A stretch of 18,463 nucleotides of DNA from CAZUCD01 sp964618855 (GCA_964618855.1 CAZUCD010000071.1:1-18463); one strand, 5' to 3'; positions 6,122 to 14,273 are shown, counted from the stretch's first letter. Notes: generated by a model not told the origin, from the sequence alone. A program made the numbers and translations.

Positions 6122-8200
6122 ATGCTGGCATCGCTGACGATTCTCCTGCTGGACAGCCACTTGAAGGCGCTGGCGGTGCTCCTCTGCGGGAGCCTCCTCT
6201 CCCGCATTGCGGGGCGCGGGTCAGCCACGCAGGGACACCGCATACGTGCGGCCGCCTTTGCGTTGGCACTGGGCGCGCCCATCCTCGCCGTGACCCCGCT
6301 CGCCGGGGCCCTGGTGAGCGTGCGCGTCCCGGAGCCGACCTCGCGTGTGCTCGCACCCGCGGCGGTCCCCGAACGGCTCGTTCCAATGAAATCGGCCCGC
6401 GAGGCCACACACACCGAACCGGCCAAAACAGCCGCAACGGATGGGGGAGGTGCGGTGACGGCTCGTGTTCCGGCGGGCACTCCCCCCCCTGTGGCCTCGC
6501 GGCCGGACCCCACGGTGTTCGCGGGGTGGGGCCTGCTCGTCCTGGGGCCGCTTTGGCTCTCAGTGGCGATGCTCCTCGGGGGAAGGCTCGCCGCGCTGCA
6601 TGCGTGGCTCGCGCTTCGCCTGAGGCGCGCAAACCGCCTTGAGTTGCCGGAGGCGCATGACCTCGCTGCCCGCATCGCGGGGGAGTATGCTCTCACGCGG
6701 GTGCCGGACCTGAAGGTGGGGTCCCTGACGCAGACCCCATTCGTCTGGGGATTCCTGCGGCCGGTGGTCGTCCTTCCCCCGGGTTGCGGCAACTGGGACG
6801 CCATGACGTGGGAGATCGTCCTGCGGCATGAACTCGCGCACGTGCAGCGCCGCGACTGCCTGTGGCAGTTCGTCTCTCAGCTCGTGTGCTTCCTGAACTG
6901 GTTCAATCCGCTCGTCTGGCGCCTTGCCGAAGGGCTGCGGCGTTCTGGCGAGCGTGCATGCGATGAAAGGGTCCTGGCCTCCGGGATCAGGGCGTCGAGC
7001 TATGCCGGACTGCTGCTGAGTTTCGCCGGCGGCAAGGCATCCCCGGCGCCCGTGCTCGCCATGGCGGGGACCTCAGACCTGCCCGGGCGGATCGACGCGA
7101 TCCTCCGCCCGAACCCAACCACACCTCACCACGGAGAACGCTCCATGAAGCGCCACGCACTCATCGTTGCGGCCATGCTGGCCGCGCTTGTGATGGTCGA
7201 TGTCCGGCTTTCGGCGGATGACAAGCAGGTACCTGTCACCACCGCCACGGGCAAACCGGCCGAGGTCGCCATTTCCGAGACACCCGTCCGCCATCTGGGC
7301 GAGGCCTGGAACGCCGTCGCGTGGGCTGCGCACGGCAACGAGCTTTGGGAGGGCTCCGCCCTCGGGTTCATGAACGCCTCGCGGCAGGCCCACGATGCCG
7401 CGACCTCGGCGTACAACGCCGCCTGCGCGTGGTCGCGCCTCGACAAGGGGGACGAATCGATCGAGTGGCTGCGCGTCGCGGGGTCCCTCGGATGGGACAA
7501 CGCCTGCCTCGCCCGCGAGGACGCCGACCTCGAAAACGCCCGCAAGGACCCCCGATTCACAGAGGAGGTCGCCAAGTGGGAGGCGCACGGCGCGGGGAAC
7601 ATGCACGACAAGGCGCACAGGGCGCTCGCCGCGGGGCTGAAGGCGGCCGACCGCAAGCTGAGCGAACTGGCTTCGGACGATTCAGGCTCCCCTGCCGAGC
7701 GCGATGCGCGCGAGGAGCGCCTCCGCGCCGGCGAGCGCGCCCAGTGGCAGGCCTTCATCGAGGAGGTGCTCCCGATCCAGCAGCAGCTCCCGGACGATGG
7801 CGAAATCCGGTTCCGCCTTGGCTACGCGATGCTCGTCTCCGGGCGCGCCGAGGAGGCGCTGCCGCAGTTCGAGGCTGCGCTCAGGGCCGGCGCCGAACCG
7901 CAGAAGTCGCAGTACAACATCGCGTGCTGCCTCGCCACGATGGGCAGGACGGACGAGGCGGTCGCGGCACTGGAGAAGCTCTTCGGCAACAAGGGAGAGC
8001 GGTACTGGAACTACCCTGTGAGCCCGGACGAGATGCGGACCGACTATGACCTCCGCGCCGTCCGCGAGGTTGAGGGATTCAAGGCCCTGATGAGGACGCT
8101 CGAGTCGGGGGGATCGAAGACCAACCCGATCTTCAAGAAGGTATGGAACCACCTGCAGAACGTTCCCCCAGCGCTGGCGACGCCGATCCAGGAAGGGTGA
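6122..8200 (+). CDS. M56 family (BlaR1-like) membrane metalloprotease with C-terminal TPR domain
   Basis: 692 residues. N-terminal membrane segments lie near 4-22, 40-62 and 138-170. The zinc site HELAH is at 236-240 in LRHELAHVQRRD, followed by FNPLVWRLAEGLRRSGERACDE with E277 as likely third ligand, typical of peptidase family M56. A further hydrophobic segment starts at M342 (MKRHALIVAAMLAALVMV). Classical BlaR1 then has a penicillin-binding sensor; here residues 370-692 instead look like TPR repeats (YNAACAWSRLDKGDESIEWL from Y431, GEIRFRLGYAMLVSGRAEEAL from G560, YNIACCLATMGRTDEAV from Y598). It probably senses something outside the cytoplasm and cleaves the adjacent repressor. Start: ATG 6122 with GGGAGGG upstream. 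It is longer than typical BlaR1 (about 600). Confidence 0.88.
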   Translation: MLASLTILLLDSHLKALAVLLCGSLLSRIAGRGSATQGHRIRAAAFALALGAPILAVTPLAGALVSVRVPEPTSRVLAPAAVPERLVPMKSAREATHTEPAKTAATDGGGAVTARVPAGTPPPVASRPDPTVFAGWGLLVLGPLWLSVAMLLGGRLAALHAWLALRLRRANRLELPEAHDLAARIAGEYALTRVPDLKVGSLTQTPFVWGFLRPVVVLPPGCGNWDAMTWEIVLRHELAHVQRRDCLWQFVSQLVCFLNWFNPLVWRLAEGLRRSGERACDERVLASGIRASSYAGLLLSFAGGKASPAPVLAMAGTSDLPGRIDAILRPNPTTPHHGERSMKRHALIVAAMLAALVMVDVRLSADDKQVPVTTATGKPAEVAISETPVRHLGEAWNAVAWAAHGNELWEGSALGFMNASRQAHDAATSAYNAACAWSRLDKGDESIEWLRVAGSLGWDNACLAREDADLENARKDPRFTEEVAKWEAHGAGNMHDKAHRALAAGLKAADRKLSELASDDSGSPAERDAREERLRAGERAQWQAFIEEVLPIQQQLPDDGEIRFRLGYAMLVSGRAEEALPQFEAALRAGAEPQKSQYNIACCLATMGRTDEAVAALEKLFGNKGERYWNYPVSPDEMRTDYDLRAVREVEGFKALMRTLESGGSKTNPIFKKVWNHLQNVPPALATPIQEG

Positions 8201-8248
8201 CCGCCCCCGGGAGCGGGTGCCCGGGACACAAACGCGTGACGCCGATCT

Positions 8249-8280
8249 CCGGGGCGGATGCCGCAATGCATCCGCCCCGG
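8249..8280 (+). terminator. Strong hairpin after the M56 gene, no T-run
   Basis: CCGGGGCGGATG (8249-8260) and CATCCGCCCCGG (8269-8280) form a perfect 12-bp stem with an 8-base loop, 49 bases after the protease stop codon. It is not followed by T residues, so it is not a standard intrinsic terminator; it may end or protect the mRNA, or separate it from the dehydrogenase gene downstream. Confidence 0.5.
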
Positions 8281-8385
8281 CCTGCGTTCAGCAGAAACCG
8301 CTTTACCCGCAAGTCCCGCAGGGCGTCTTTCTCGGCCCGTCTTCACCCACCCGTTTTCCTCCCCCTTTTCAGGGTTTTCTCCCAC

Positions 8386-9667
8386 ATGGTTGATCCCCTT
8401 TATTCGAGTTCGAAGTTCTTCATGCAGGCCGTGGCGCAGCTCGAGAGCGTCGCCCCATACATCGACGTCGAGCCGGGCATCATCGACCGCATGAAGATGC
8501 CCAAGCGCACCATGGTCGTGACGATCCCGGTGCGGATGGACCCCAAGCCCGGCGAGAAGGAGGGCGAGATCCGCACCTTCCTCGGCATCCGGTCGCAGCA
8601 CTCGCTGACGAGCGGCCCCGGCAAGGGCGGCCTGCGCTACAGCAAGCACGTGGACATCGGCGAGGTCGCGGCGCTCGCCATGCTCATGACGTGGAAGTGC
8701 TCCCTGGCGGGGCTGCCCTATGGCGGCGCCAAGGGCGGCATCAACTGCGACCCCACCACGCTCTCCATAGGGGAACAGGAGCGCATCACGCGCCGCTTCA
8801 CCGCCGAGATTCTCCCCATGATCGGCCCGCACGAAGATGTCATGGCCCCCGACATGGGCACCGGCGAGCAGCACATGGCGTNNNNNNNNNNTGATGAAGG
8901 GCTTCTCCTGCCCGCAGGTCGTGACCGGCAAGTCTGTATCGATGCACGGCACGCGTGGTCGCCGCGAGGCGACCGGGCGCGGCGTCGTTTACACCATCGA
9001 GCGCGCCGCCTCCCAGATCAAGCTCCCCCTGCGGGGCGCCACCGCCATGATCCAGGGCTTCGGCAACGTGGGCTCCGTGGCCGCACTCGAACTCGAGATG
9101 CTCGGCACCAAGGTCCTCGGCGTCGCCGACGTCACGGGGAACTACTACCGCAAGGAAGGCTTCAACGCGGCCGACCTCTGCGCCCACATCGAAAAGCACA
9201 AGAACCTTCGCGGGTACCCCGGCATCGAGAAGGACAAGGTCACCAAGGAAGAGTTCTTCGCCATGCCCTGCGACATCATGGCCCCCTGCGCCATGGAACG
9301 CGAGGTCACCGGCGACATCGCGCGGACGCTCAAGTGCAAGATCGTCGCCGAGGGCGCGAACGGCCCCTGCACCGAGGAGGCCGACGCCTTCCTGCGCGAG
9401 CACAAGGACCAGGTCTTCATGATCCCCGACGTTCTCTGCAACTCGGGCGGCGTGATCGTCTCCTACTTCGAGTGGGTGCAGGACCTCGCCATGCACTTCT
9501 GGAGCGAGGAGCAGGTAAAGAAGGAGCTCCGCCACCGCATCGAGCAGTCCTTCTATGAGTCCGTGAACCTCGCCAAGCGCTTCAACATCGACATGCGGAC
9601 GGCGGCCCTCGTGAAGGGCGTCGAGCGCGTCGCGATGGAGAACAAGGTGCGCGGCCTCTACCCCTGA
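8386..9667 (+). CDS. gdhA: Glu/Leu/Phe/Val dehydrogenase, probable glutamate dehydrogenase (interrupted by assembly gap)
   Basis: Interconverts glutamate with 2-oxoglutarate and ammonium, using NAD(P). The first 165 codons show GPGKGGLRYS, the substrate-binding KCSLAGLPYGGAKGGI and VMAPDMGTGEQHMA. After ten Ns, 257 codons resume at KGFSCPQVVTGKSVSMHG with GRREATGRGV, the Rossmann motif GFGNVGS, AEGANGPCTEEAD and VLCNSGGVIVSYFEWVQD. The reading frame changes across the Ns; this follows from their arbitrary number, because the family sequence here (about W-M-M-D-T-Y-S) needs a multiple of three, probably about 21 bases. It is therefore not a real frameshift. Total length would be about 430 residues, normal for the family. 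ATG 8386 follows a pyrimidine-rich leader without a clear ribosome binding site. Confidence 0.9.
8882..8891. other. Assembly gap of ten Ns inside the dehydrogenase gene
   Basis: Ten undetermined bases interrupt a well-conserved coding region, and the frames on the two sides differ by one. The number is evidently a placeholder. Comparison with the family suggests that around seven or eight codons are missing. Confidence 0.97.
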
Positions 9668-9696
9668 GGCTCGCCGCGCCCCACCCAAGCAATCCC

Positions 9697-9736
9697 ACGG
9701 GGGGCGGCCACCAGCCGCCCCCCGTCTTGTTTTCTT
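9697..9736 (+). terminator. Intrinsic terminator of the glutamate dehydrogenase gene
   Basis: ACGGGGGGCGGC (9697-9708) and GCCGCCCCCCGT (9714-9725) form a perfect 12-bp stem with loop CACCA, followed at once by the T-rich CTTGTTTTCTT. It starts 29 bases after the stop codon. This is a textbook rho-independent terminator. Confidence 0.9.
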
Positions 9737-9794
9737 GCCGCATGGGGCTCCATCCAGGGTTCGCCCGTCTCAGGGCTGGACAACGGTGCGGCCT

Positions 9795-9815
9795 GCACGG
9801 GCTGGATGCCCGTGT
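9795..9815. repeat. Solitary copy of the CACGGGC palindromic repeat
   Basis: GCACGGGC-TGGAT-GCCCGTGT followed by CACCCT, closely matching the hairpin cores at 14407 and elsewhere. The outermost pair is G/T instead of G/C. It lies between the dehydrogenase terminator and the amine oxidase-like gene, with a short heptamer-phased run (CGACCCC, CGAATCC, CGATCTT) just after it at 9826-9846. Confidence 0.6.
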
Positions 9816-9928
9816 CACCCTACCTCCCGACCCCCGAATCCCGATCTTCCTCCCATTGCGCCGGTGAACGGGATGTGCTGGGGTTCCTCTGGTTGTCGAA
9901 AACCTTCAATCCGGCAAGGAATCCATCC

Positions 9929-11935
9929 ATGCATCGCGAAGTCCGCCGTGGTACCCCGGGCACGAACGCCGTCCGGAAGTGCATCGCCGCGTCATTTGCC
10001 GCCGCAGCCGTCCTGTCCCTTCCCGCAACGCTTGCTGCCGCCGAACCGACCCTGCGAGCCGACGGCTTTTACGTGACGGACCGGGTGGCGATCAAGGTCG
10101 CCGACAACCCGACCCAGGCGGCGCTCCACGATGTGCAGGCCACCCTGAACTCGAAGTTCACGGCTGCCCGTTCGGGAAGCGCACCCGCAACGCGCGTCAT
10201 CGAAATCGCGCCGGCCGAGGATGGCACCTCCGGGGTCTATGCGGCGATCATCCACGACTACACCACGAACGAGAGCTTCTCGATCACCTGCGATGCGCAG
10301 GGAAACGAGCTGTCCCGCGAAAGGATCGACGGCGTGCCGCTGGCCTCGGATGAGGAATACGCGGACGCGGCCGCCGTGGTCCAGGCATCCCCGACTTTCG
10401 CCGCGCAGTTCGCCAAGGGTGAACTGATCTGCTACGAGCCGATGCCCCCGGCGAGCGCCGGCTCGCATGGCGAGCGCCTCGTGCACGTGGGCGTCGCGAC
10501 CCCCGGAATGACCGACCTGGGCCGCGGATTCCACGAGATCGTTGGCGTCTCGCTGGGCACGGGAAGCATCGTGCGCTTTGCGGCGGGCGCCCCGCCAACC
10601 GCCATCGCGAGGGGAGGCGCCTGCGGCCCGCCGATCCAGTCCCCGACGTGCTCCCCCTCGCTCGGCACCGCAACCAGCTACACGATCCAGTGGCCGGCGG
10701 TCTCCCCGAAATGGGAGTTCACCATGACCCGCCCGCGCAATTCCCAGCCCAACACCTTCCCGAACCACAATGGCTCCGGACTCGAACTGACCGACATCAA
10801 GTACAACGGCCAGTGGGTCATGAAGCGCGCCAGCGTCCCCATCCTCAACGTCCAGTACACCGGCGACGTCTGCGGCCCGTACCGCGACTGGCTCGACTCG
10901 GAGGACTGCTTCGCCGCCACGGGAACGGCTGCAATCCCGGGACAGAACGGCATCATCGTCGCCTCCTCGGCCCCATCCACGATCTGCGAGTCCCAGTCCG
11001 ACATCGGCAACTTCAAGGGCGTCGCCATCTATGACGAGGGCCAGACGCTCTGGCTGGCGACCGAGTGCAACGCGGGCTGGTACCGCTACATCACGCAGTG
11101 GCGGTTCGGGCTCGACGGCTCGATCCAGCCCATCTTCGGCTTCTCGGCCGTGCAGGACAGTTGCGTGTGCGACGCGCACCACCACCACGCCTACTGGCGG
11201 TTTGACATGGTGCCGGGCTCGAGCGTCACCGGCGACACCGCCACCGGCAACGTGACGGTCTCGCGCGGCGGGCCAGGGCAGAGCTGGTCCACGATCAGCA
11301 CCGAGACCAAGACGACGCGCCCCTCGGGCACGTTTCAGGACGACTGGTACCGCGTCCGGCAGACGAGCACGGGCTTCGGCTACACGATCATTCCGAGCCC
11401 CATCGACGGGTCGGCCAGCGGCGTCTCATTCGCCAAGGGCGACAATTGGATCCTGGCCTACAGTTCCACCCAGCTCTCCGACGGCCGGTACCTCGGTGAT
11501 GCGACCGACCAGTCGATCAACATCGACCCGTGGATCAACGGCCAGGCGGTTTCCGGCGCGACCCCCAATGGCCGCGTCGTCCTATGGAACCGAGCCGGGT
11601 ACGTCCACGACGTGGACACCGGCGGAGCACTGAGCGAAATCTGCCTCGTTTGCGGCCCGAAGATGATCTTCAACAACGACACCACGACGGCCGTGATCAC
11701 CATCGAGGCGAACCAGCCCGGGGACATCTTCGTCGATGGAGTCCTGAAGGGAAACACGACTTGGACGGGCCCCGTGGCGACGGGCTTCCGCACGATCAGC
11801 TTCGGCGCCGTGGGCGGCTACGTCACGCCCTCGAACCAGAACGTCAACGTGGCGGACGGCTCGACGCCGCCGAGGATCATGGGCAACTACGCCCCCGTCG
11901 GGTCGGGAATGGAAGGGGATTGGGACAAGAAGTAG
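9929..11935 (+). CDS. Secreted copper amine oxidase-like protein with C-terminal PEGA domain
   Basis: 668 residues. Signal peptide 1-38 (basic start, CIAASFAAAAVLSLPATLAAA, cut near AAA-EP). Residues about 60-240 resemble the small N2/N3 domains of copper amine oxidases. The catalytic domain follows: DWLDSEDCF puts D323 at the catalytic-base position; ECNAGWYRYITQWRFGLDGSIQPI aligns with the quinone-cofactor region; AHHHHAYWRFDM (H417-H420) supplies the copper HxH; VVLWNRAGYVH gives the third copper histidine, H560. The cofactor motif, normally T-x-x-N-Y-D/E-Y, is altered: Y385 is present in WYRY, but Asn is W384 and the acid is R386. Residues 589-660 (ITIEANQPGDIFVDGVLKG) form a PEGA domain, often surface associated. 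ATG 9929 has AAGGA eight bases upstream. It may oxidise amines extracellularly, or may only bind copper. Confidence 0.75.
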   Translation: MHREVRRGTPGTNAVRKCIAASFAAAAVLSLPATLAAAEPTLRADGFYVTDRVAIKVADNPTQAALHDVQATLNSKFTAARSGSAPATRVIEIAPAEDGTSGVYAAIIHDYTTNESFSITCDAQGNELSRERIDGVPLASDEEYADAAAVVQASPTFAAQFAKGELICYEPMPPASAGSHGERLVHVGVATPGMTDLGRGFHEIVGVSLGTGSIVRFAAGAPPTAIARGGACGPPIQSPTCSPSLGTATSYTIQWPAVSPKWEFTMTRPRNSQPNTFPNHNGSGLELTDIKYNGQWVMKRASVPILNVQYTGDVCGPYRDWLDSEDCFAATGTAAIPGQNGIIVASSAPSTICESQSDIGNFKGVAIYDEGQTLWLATECNAGWYRYITQWRFGLDGSIQPIFGFSAVQDSCVCDAHHHHAYWRFDMVPGSSVTGDTATGNVTVSRGGPGQSWSTISTETKTTRPSGTFQDDWYRVRQTSTGFGYTIIPSPIDGSASGVSFAKGDNWILAYSSTQLSDGRYLGDATDQSINIDPWINGQAVSGATPNGRVVLWNRAGYVHDVDTGGALSEICLVCGPKMIFNNDTTTAVITIEANQPGDIFVDGVLKGNTTWTGPVATGFRTISFGAVGGYVTPSNQNVNVADGSTPPRIMGNYAPVGSGMEGDWDKK

Positions 11936-11943
11936 GAGGGCCC

Positions 11944-12061
11944 GGGGGCGAGGGTGGCACGGGCGTCTCGCCCGTGCAGGCCGACGAGGCGGTCGCCGAC
12001 GGACGCAGGATCGCCTTACTCCGGCCTCCATGGCCAAGATGGCCATGCCACCCTCACCCCC
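11944..12061. mobile_element. MITE-like 118-bp element with inverted ends and subterminal hairpins
   Basis: Left end GGGGGCGAGGGTGGCACGG and the reverse complement of the right end, GGGGGTGAGGGTGGCATGG, match at 17 of 19 positions. Just inside each end is a hairpin: GCACGGGCG-TCT-CGCCCGTGC (11957-11977) and CATGGCCA-AGA-TGGCCATG (12029-12047). The stem sequences differ but both are perfectly paired. No ORF inside and no clear target duplication. It looks like a non-autonomous or REP-type mobile unit sitting just after the amine oxidase-like gene. Confidence 0.5.
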
Positions 12062-12105
12062 ATGCCCCTGCTTTCAGAAAAGTCACCTTTTCCCACCGAC
12101 CCCGG

Positions 12106-12134
12106 TTGACACGGCCAGAAAGTCGCACTAGTTC
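12106..12134 (+). promoter_or_regulatory. Possible sigma-70 promoter for the large secreted protein gene
   Basis: A perfect -35 TTGACA (12106-12111) is followed after 17 bases by TAGTTC, a poor -10 box. It would give a leader of roughly 195 bases before the ATG at 12337. The rest of the leader (12135-12317) shows no coding sequence or recognisable riboswitch. Confidence 0.3.
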
Positions 12135-12321
12135 TAACCGCAGATTGGCCACACACCCCTCCCGGAAGTTGCGTGATTTAGCGGTTGACGGGCGGCGGGT
12201 TGTGGGGCTTCATCTCCGAGATTTCCCCCACCGCTGGAGGCGCACGACCCCGAAATTCCTTTCGTTGCCCGGGACCTCGAACACCGGCTGTTTCGACCCC
12301 GGGCCGCAGTTACCCTGAAAG

Positions 12322-12336
12322 GAGGGAATTTCCCTC
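12322..12336 (+). promoter_or_regulatory. Palindrome covering the ribosome binding site of the large secreted protein
   Basis: GAGGGAATTTCCCTC is a perfect inverted repeat overlapping the AAGGAGG site (12319-12325) and ending at the base before the ATG. In RNA, GAGGGA could pair with UCCCUC across a 3-base loop and hide the ribosome binding site, or a protein could bind the dyad. Confidence 0.45.
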
Positions 12337-14190
12337 ATGCGCAGAAGTGTCATTGCGACACTCCCGATCATCGCTGCTGCGTGCCTGCTCGGAGGCAGCG
12401 CTTCCGCGGAGTGCCCCCAGTTCAACAGCCCGCTCCCGACGGTGTTTGTCACGGACGTGACGGATACCGGCGCTGCGGACATCACCGCCAACTTCTTCGT
12501 CTACACCGACGCATTCGATCTTGTTGATTACGTCGATTTCGGTTCGACAGGGTTGACGGATGCCCGCTGGGCCTTCAACGAGTTCCAGACCGGCTCTTCC
12601 ACCCCGGAGACCGGCACGAACCGCATCTATGCCATCAATGGACAGCAGGGCGCCGCTTCGGTGCCGACGACGGCCGCGGCCGTTGACTCGGCCTCGTCCG
12701 GCGGCTCCGGCGGTTCGGTCGCGACCGGCGGTCTCCTCACGTTCCGCAACGTGAAGCTGAGCCCGACGAGCTCGACCAGCTTCCCCGCCCCGCTTCCGGC
12801 CGACGTGACGCCTCCGGGCAACACGCGCACGATCACGATGTACCTGATCTCGCCGTCCACGTCGTCCGCCTGCTTCCTCAACGCCAACATCGACGTTGCC
12901 TCCTTCCAGGTCATCACGGAAGTCGGCAGCCCGACGAACCCGGACCGCCTCACCGGCGCGTCCTGCTCCTTCACCCCGTTCCAGTCGTACCCGACGTTCG
13001 ACAACGCCTGGAACTACGGCGAGCTCAACCCCGCCTTCACCTCGACGCCGGCCTCGCTTGATGCGCCGACGATCGCGGGCTACGGCGGATCGGCCCCGGC
13101 CGGCACGACGACGATCGGCATCGCCTCCACGGCGGCGCTGACGACGACGTTCGCCACCTGGCGCCGCAACTTCGGCACGGCGCTCACGGCGGACACGCTG
13201 TACCGCATGCGTTCCACGGTGAACACGAACGCCACGGTGAACCAGTCGAACTGGGTGCGTCTCCGCTTCGGCGGCGACTTCTTCGCTGAGAACGGCCAGG
13301 CGGAGCAGGGCTACGGCTCGAACGCCTCCTCGCTGCCGATCAGTGCGGCGAAGACCCAGACGATCTATCACTGGGTCAAGTCCAACAGCTCCGGCGACTC
13401 GCTCCCCGGTGGCCCGGACCAGCCCGCGTTCAACTTCGACATGATCGACGAGTCGGCAACGGTGGGTGGCCACAACTTCACGGTGGCCAACGTCGTGATC
13501 GATTCGACGACGCGTGACTGCCTCGGCGCGGGCGTGGTGCTCCGCAACCGCGGCGCCGCGACGCTGACGAGCGATGACGGCTACGCGCCGCCAGCCAGCC
13601 CGACGGCATTCAACACGACCGACTACTCGTTCCTCTTCCTGAACGATGCCGGCTCGACGGTGAGCTTCGCCAGCAGCCAGACGACCCCGGTCGCCGGCGG
13701 CTGGAACATCACCGGCACCACGAACCTCGCCAGCACCGGCCAGACGGGCTTCGGCGCCCTCCTTGCCAACGGCGCGGAGGCCGACGTAACGGTCAGCAAC
13801 TCGAAGGTCTACGCCATCGACATCTGGGTCAGCGCGCCGATCGTTCCGAACACGAGCACGTCGCGTCTCCCGACCGTCCGTATGCGCTGGATCGCGAGCC
13901 AGATCGCGAACAACCACGGCCAGATCCTCTCCACGTACTACAACCTCAACCCCGACCAGAACTTCGACGGCGTGCCTGACAACGCGAACGGCATCACCGC
14001 CGCCAACAGCGCCAAGCACTACGCCTCGTTCTGGCAGCCCGACCTGGTCCTGTCGGCCCAGCCGAGCACGGTCTCGAACTACTTCATCGACTTCATCTAC
14101 AACCGCACTGGCGGCACTGAGATCAAGCCGAACGGTACGTTCTCGATCGAGCGTCTCGTGGTCACCGAGTACGACCAGCCGACGTTCTAA
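12337..14190 (+). CDS. Large secreted Ser/Thr/Asn-rich protein, unknown function
   Basis: 617 residues. Signal peptide MRRSVIATLPIIAAACLLGGSASA, predicted cut before E25. The mature protein is rich in Thr, Ser, Ala, Asn and Gly, low in Lys and nearly free of long hydrophobic stretches, as expected for a beta-rich extracellular or surface-layer protein. A Gly/Ser linker lies at about 114-130. D540-x-N-x-D-G-x-x-D548 (DQNFDGVPD) is a calcium-binding loop of the thrombospondin-3/dockerin type. No C-terminal PEP-CTERM, LPXTG or type IX sorting signal is seen. I cannot assign a family. It has its own long leader, a strong ribosome binding site (AAGGAGG) and a strong terminator, consistent with a single, well-expressed gene. 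Structural or carbohydrate-related roles are possible but unsupported. Confidence 0.85.
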   Translation: MRRSVIATLPIIAAACLLGGSASAECPQFNSPLPTVFVTDVTDTGAADITANFFVYTDAFDLVDYVDFGSTGLTDARWAFNEFQTGSSTPETGTNRIYAINGQQGAASVPTTAAAVDSASSGGSGGSVATGGLLTFRNVKLSPTSSTSFPAPLPADVTPPGNTRTITMYLISPSTSSACFLNANIDVASFQVITEVGSPTNPDRLTGASCSFTPFQSYPTFDNAWNYGELNPAFTSTPASLDAPTIAGYGGSAPAGTTTIGIASTAALTTTFATWRRNFGTALTADTLYRMRSTVNTNATVNQSNWVRLRFGGDFFAENGQAEQGYGSNASSLPISAAKTQTIYHWVKSNSSGDSLPGGPDQPAFNFDMIDESATVGGHNFTVANVVIDSTTRDCLGAGVVLRNRGAATLTSDDGYAPPASPTAFNTTDYSFLFLNDAGSTVSFASSQTTPVAGGWNITGTTNLASTGQTGFGALLANGAEADVTVSNSKVYAIDIWVSAPIVPNTSTSRLPTVRMRWIASQIANNHGQILSTYYNLNPDQNFDGVPDNANGITAANSAKHYASFWQPDLVLSAQPSTVSNYFIDFIYNRTGGTEIKPNGTFSIERLVVTEYDQPTF

Positions 14191-14218
14191 GCAGTTCCCT
14201 CCTGAAGCGAACAGCCGG

Positions 14219-14256
14219 ATCAGGGCGGCCCGAAAGGGCCGCCCTGATGCTTTTTT
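14219..14256 (+). terminator. Intrinsic terminator of the large secreted protein gene
   Basis: ATCAGGGCGGCCC (14219-14231) and GGGCCGCCCTGAT (14236-14248) form a perfect 13-bp stem closed by a GAAA tetraloop, followed by GC and six T residues. It begins 28 bases after the stop codon. One of the strongest terminators in the window. Confidence 0.93.
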
Positions 14257-14273
14257 GGGGCATGAGCCAGCAT

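Noticed and set aside
9806..9928. An earlier ATG (9806) for the amine oxidase-like protein
   Set aside because: That start lies inside the palindromic repeat, has no ribosome binding site, and would bury the clear signal peptide that follows ATG 9929.
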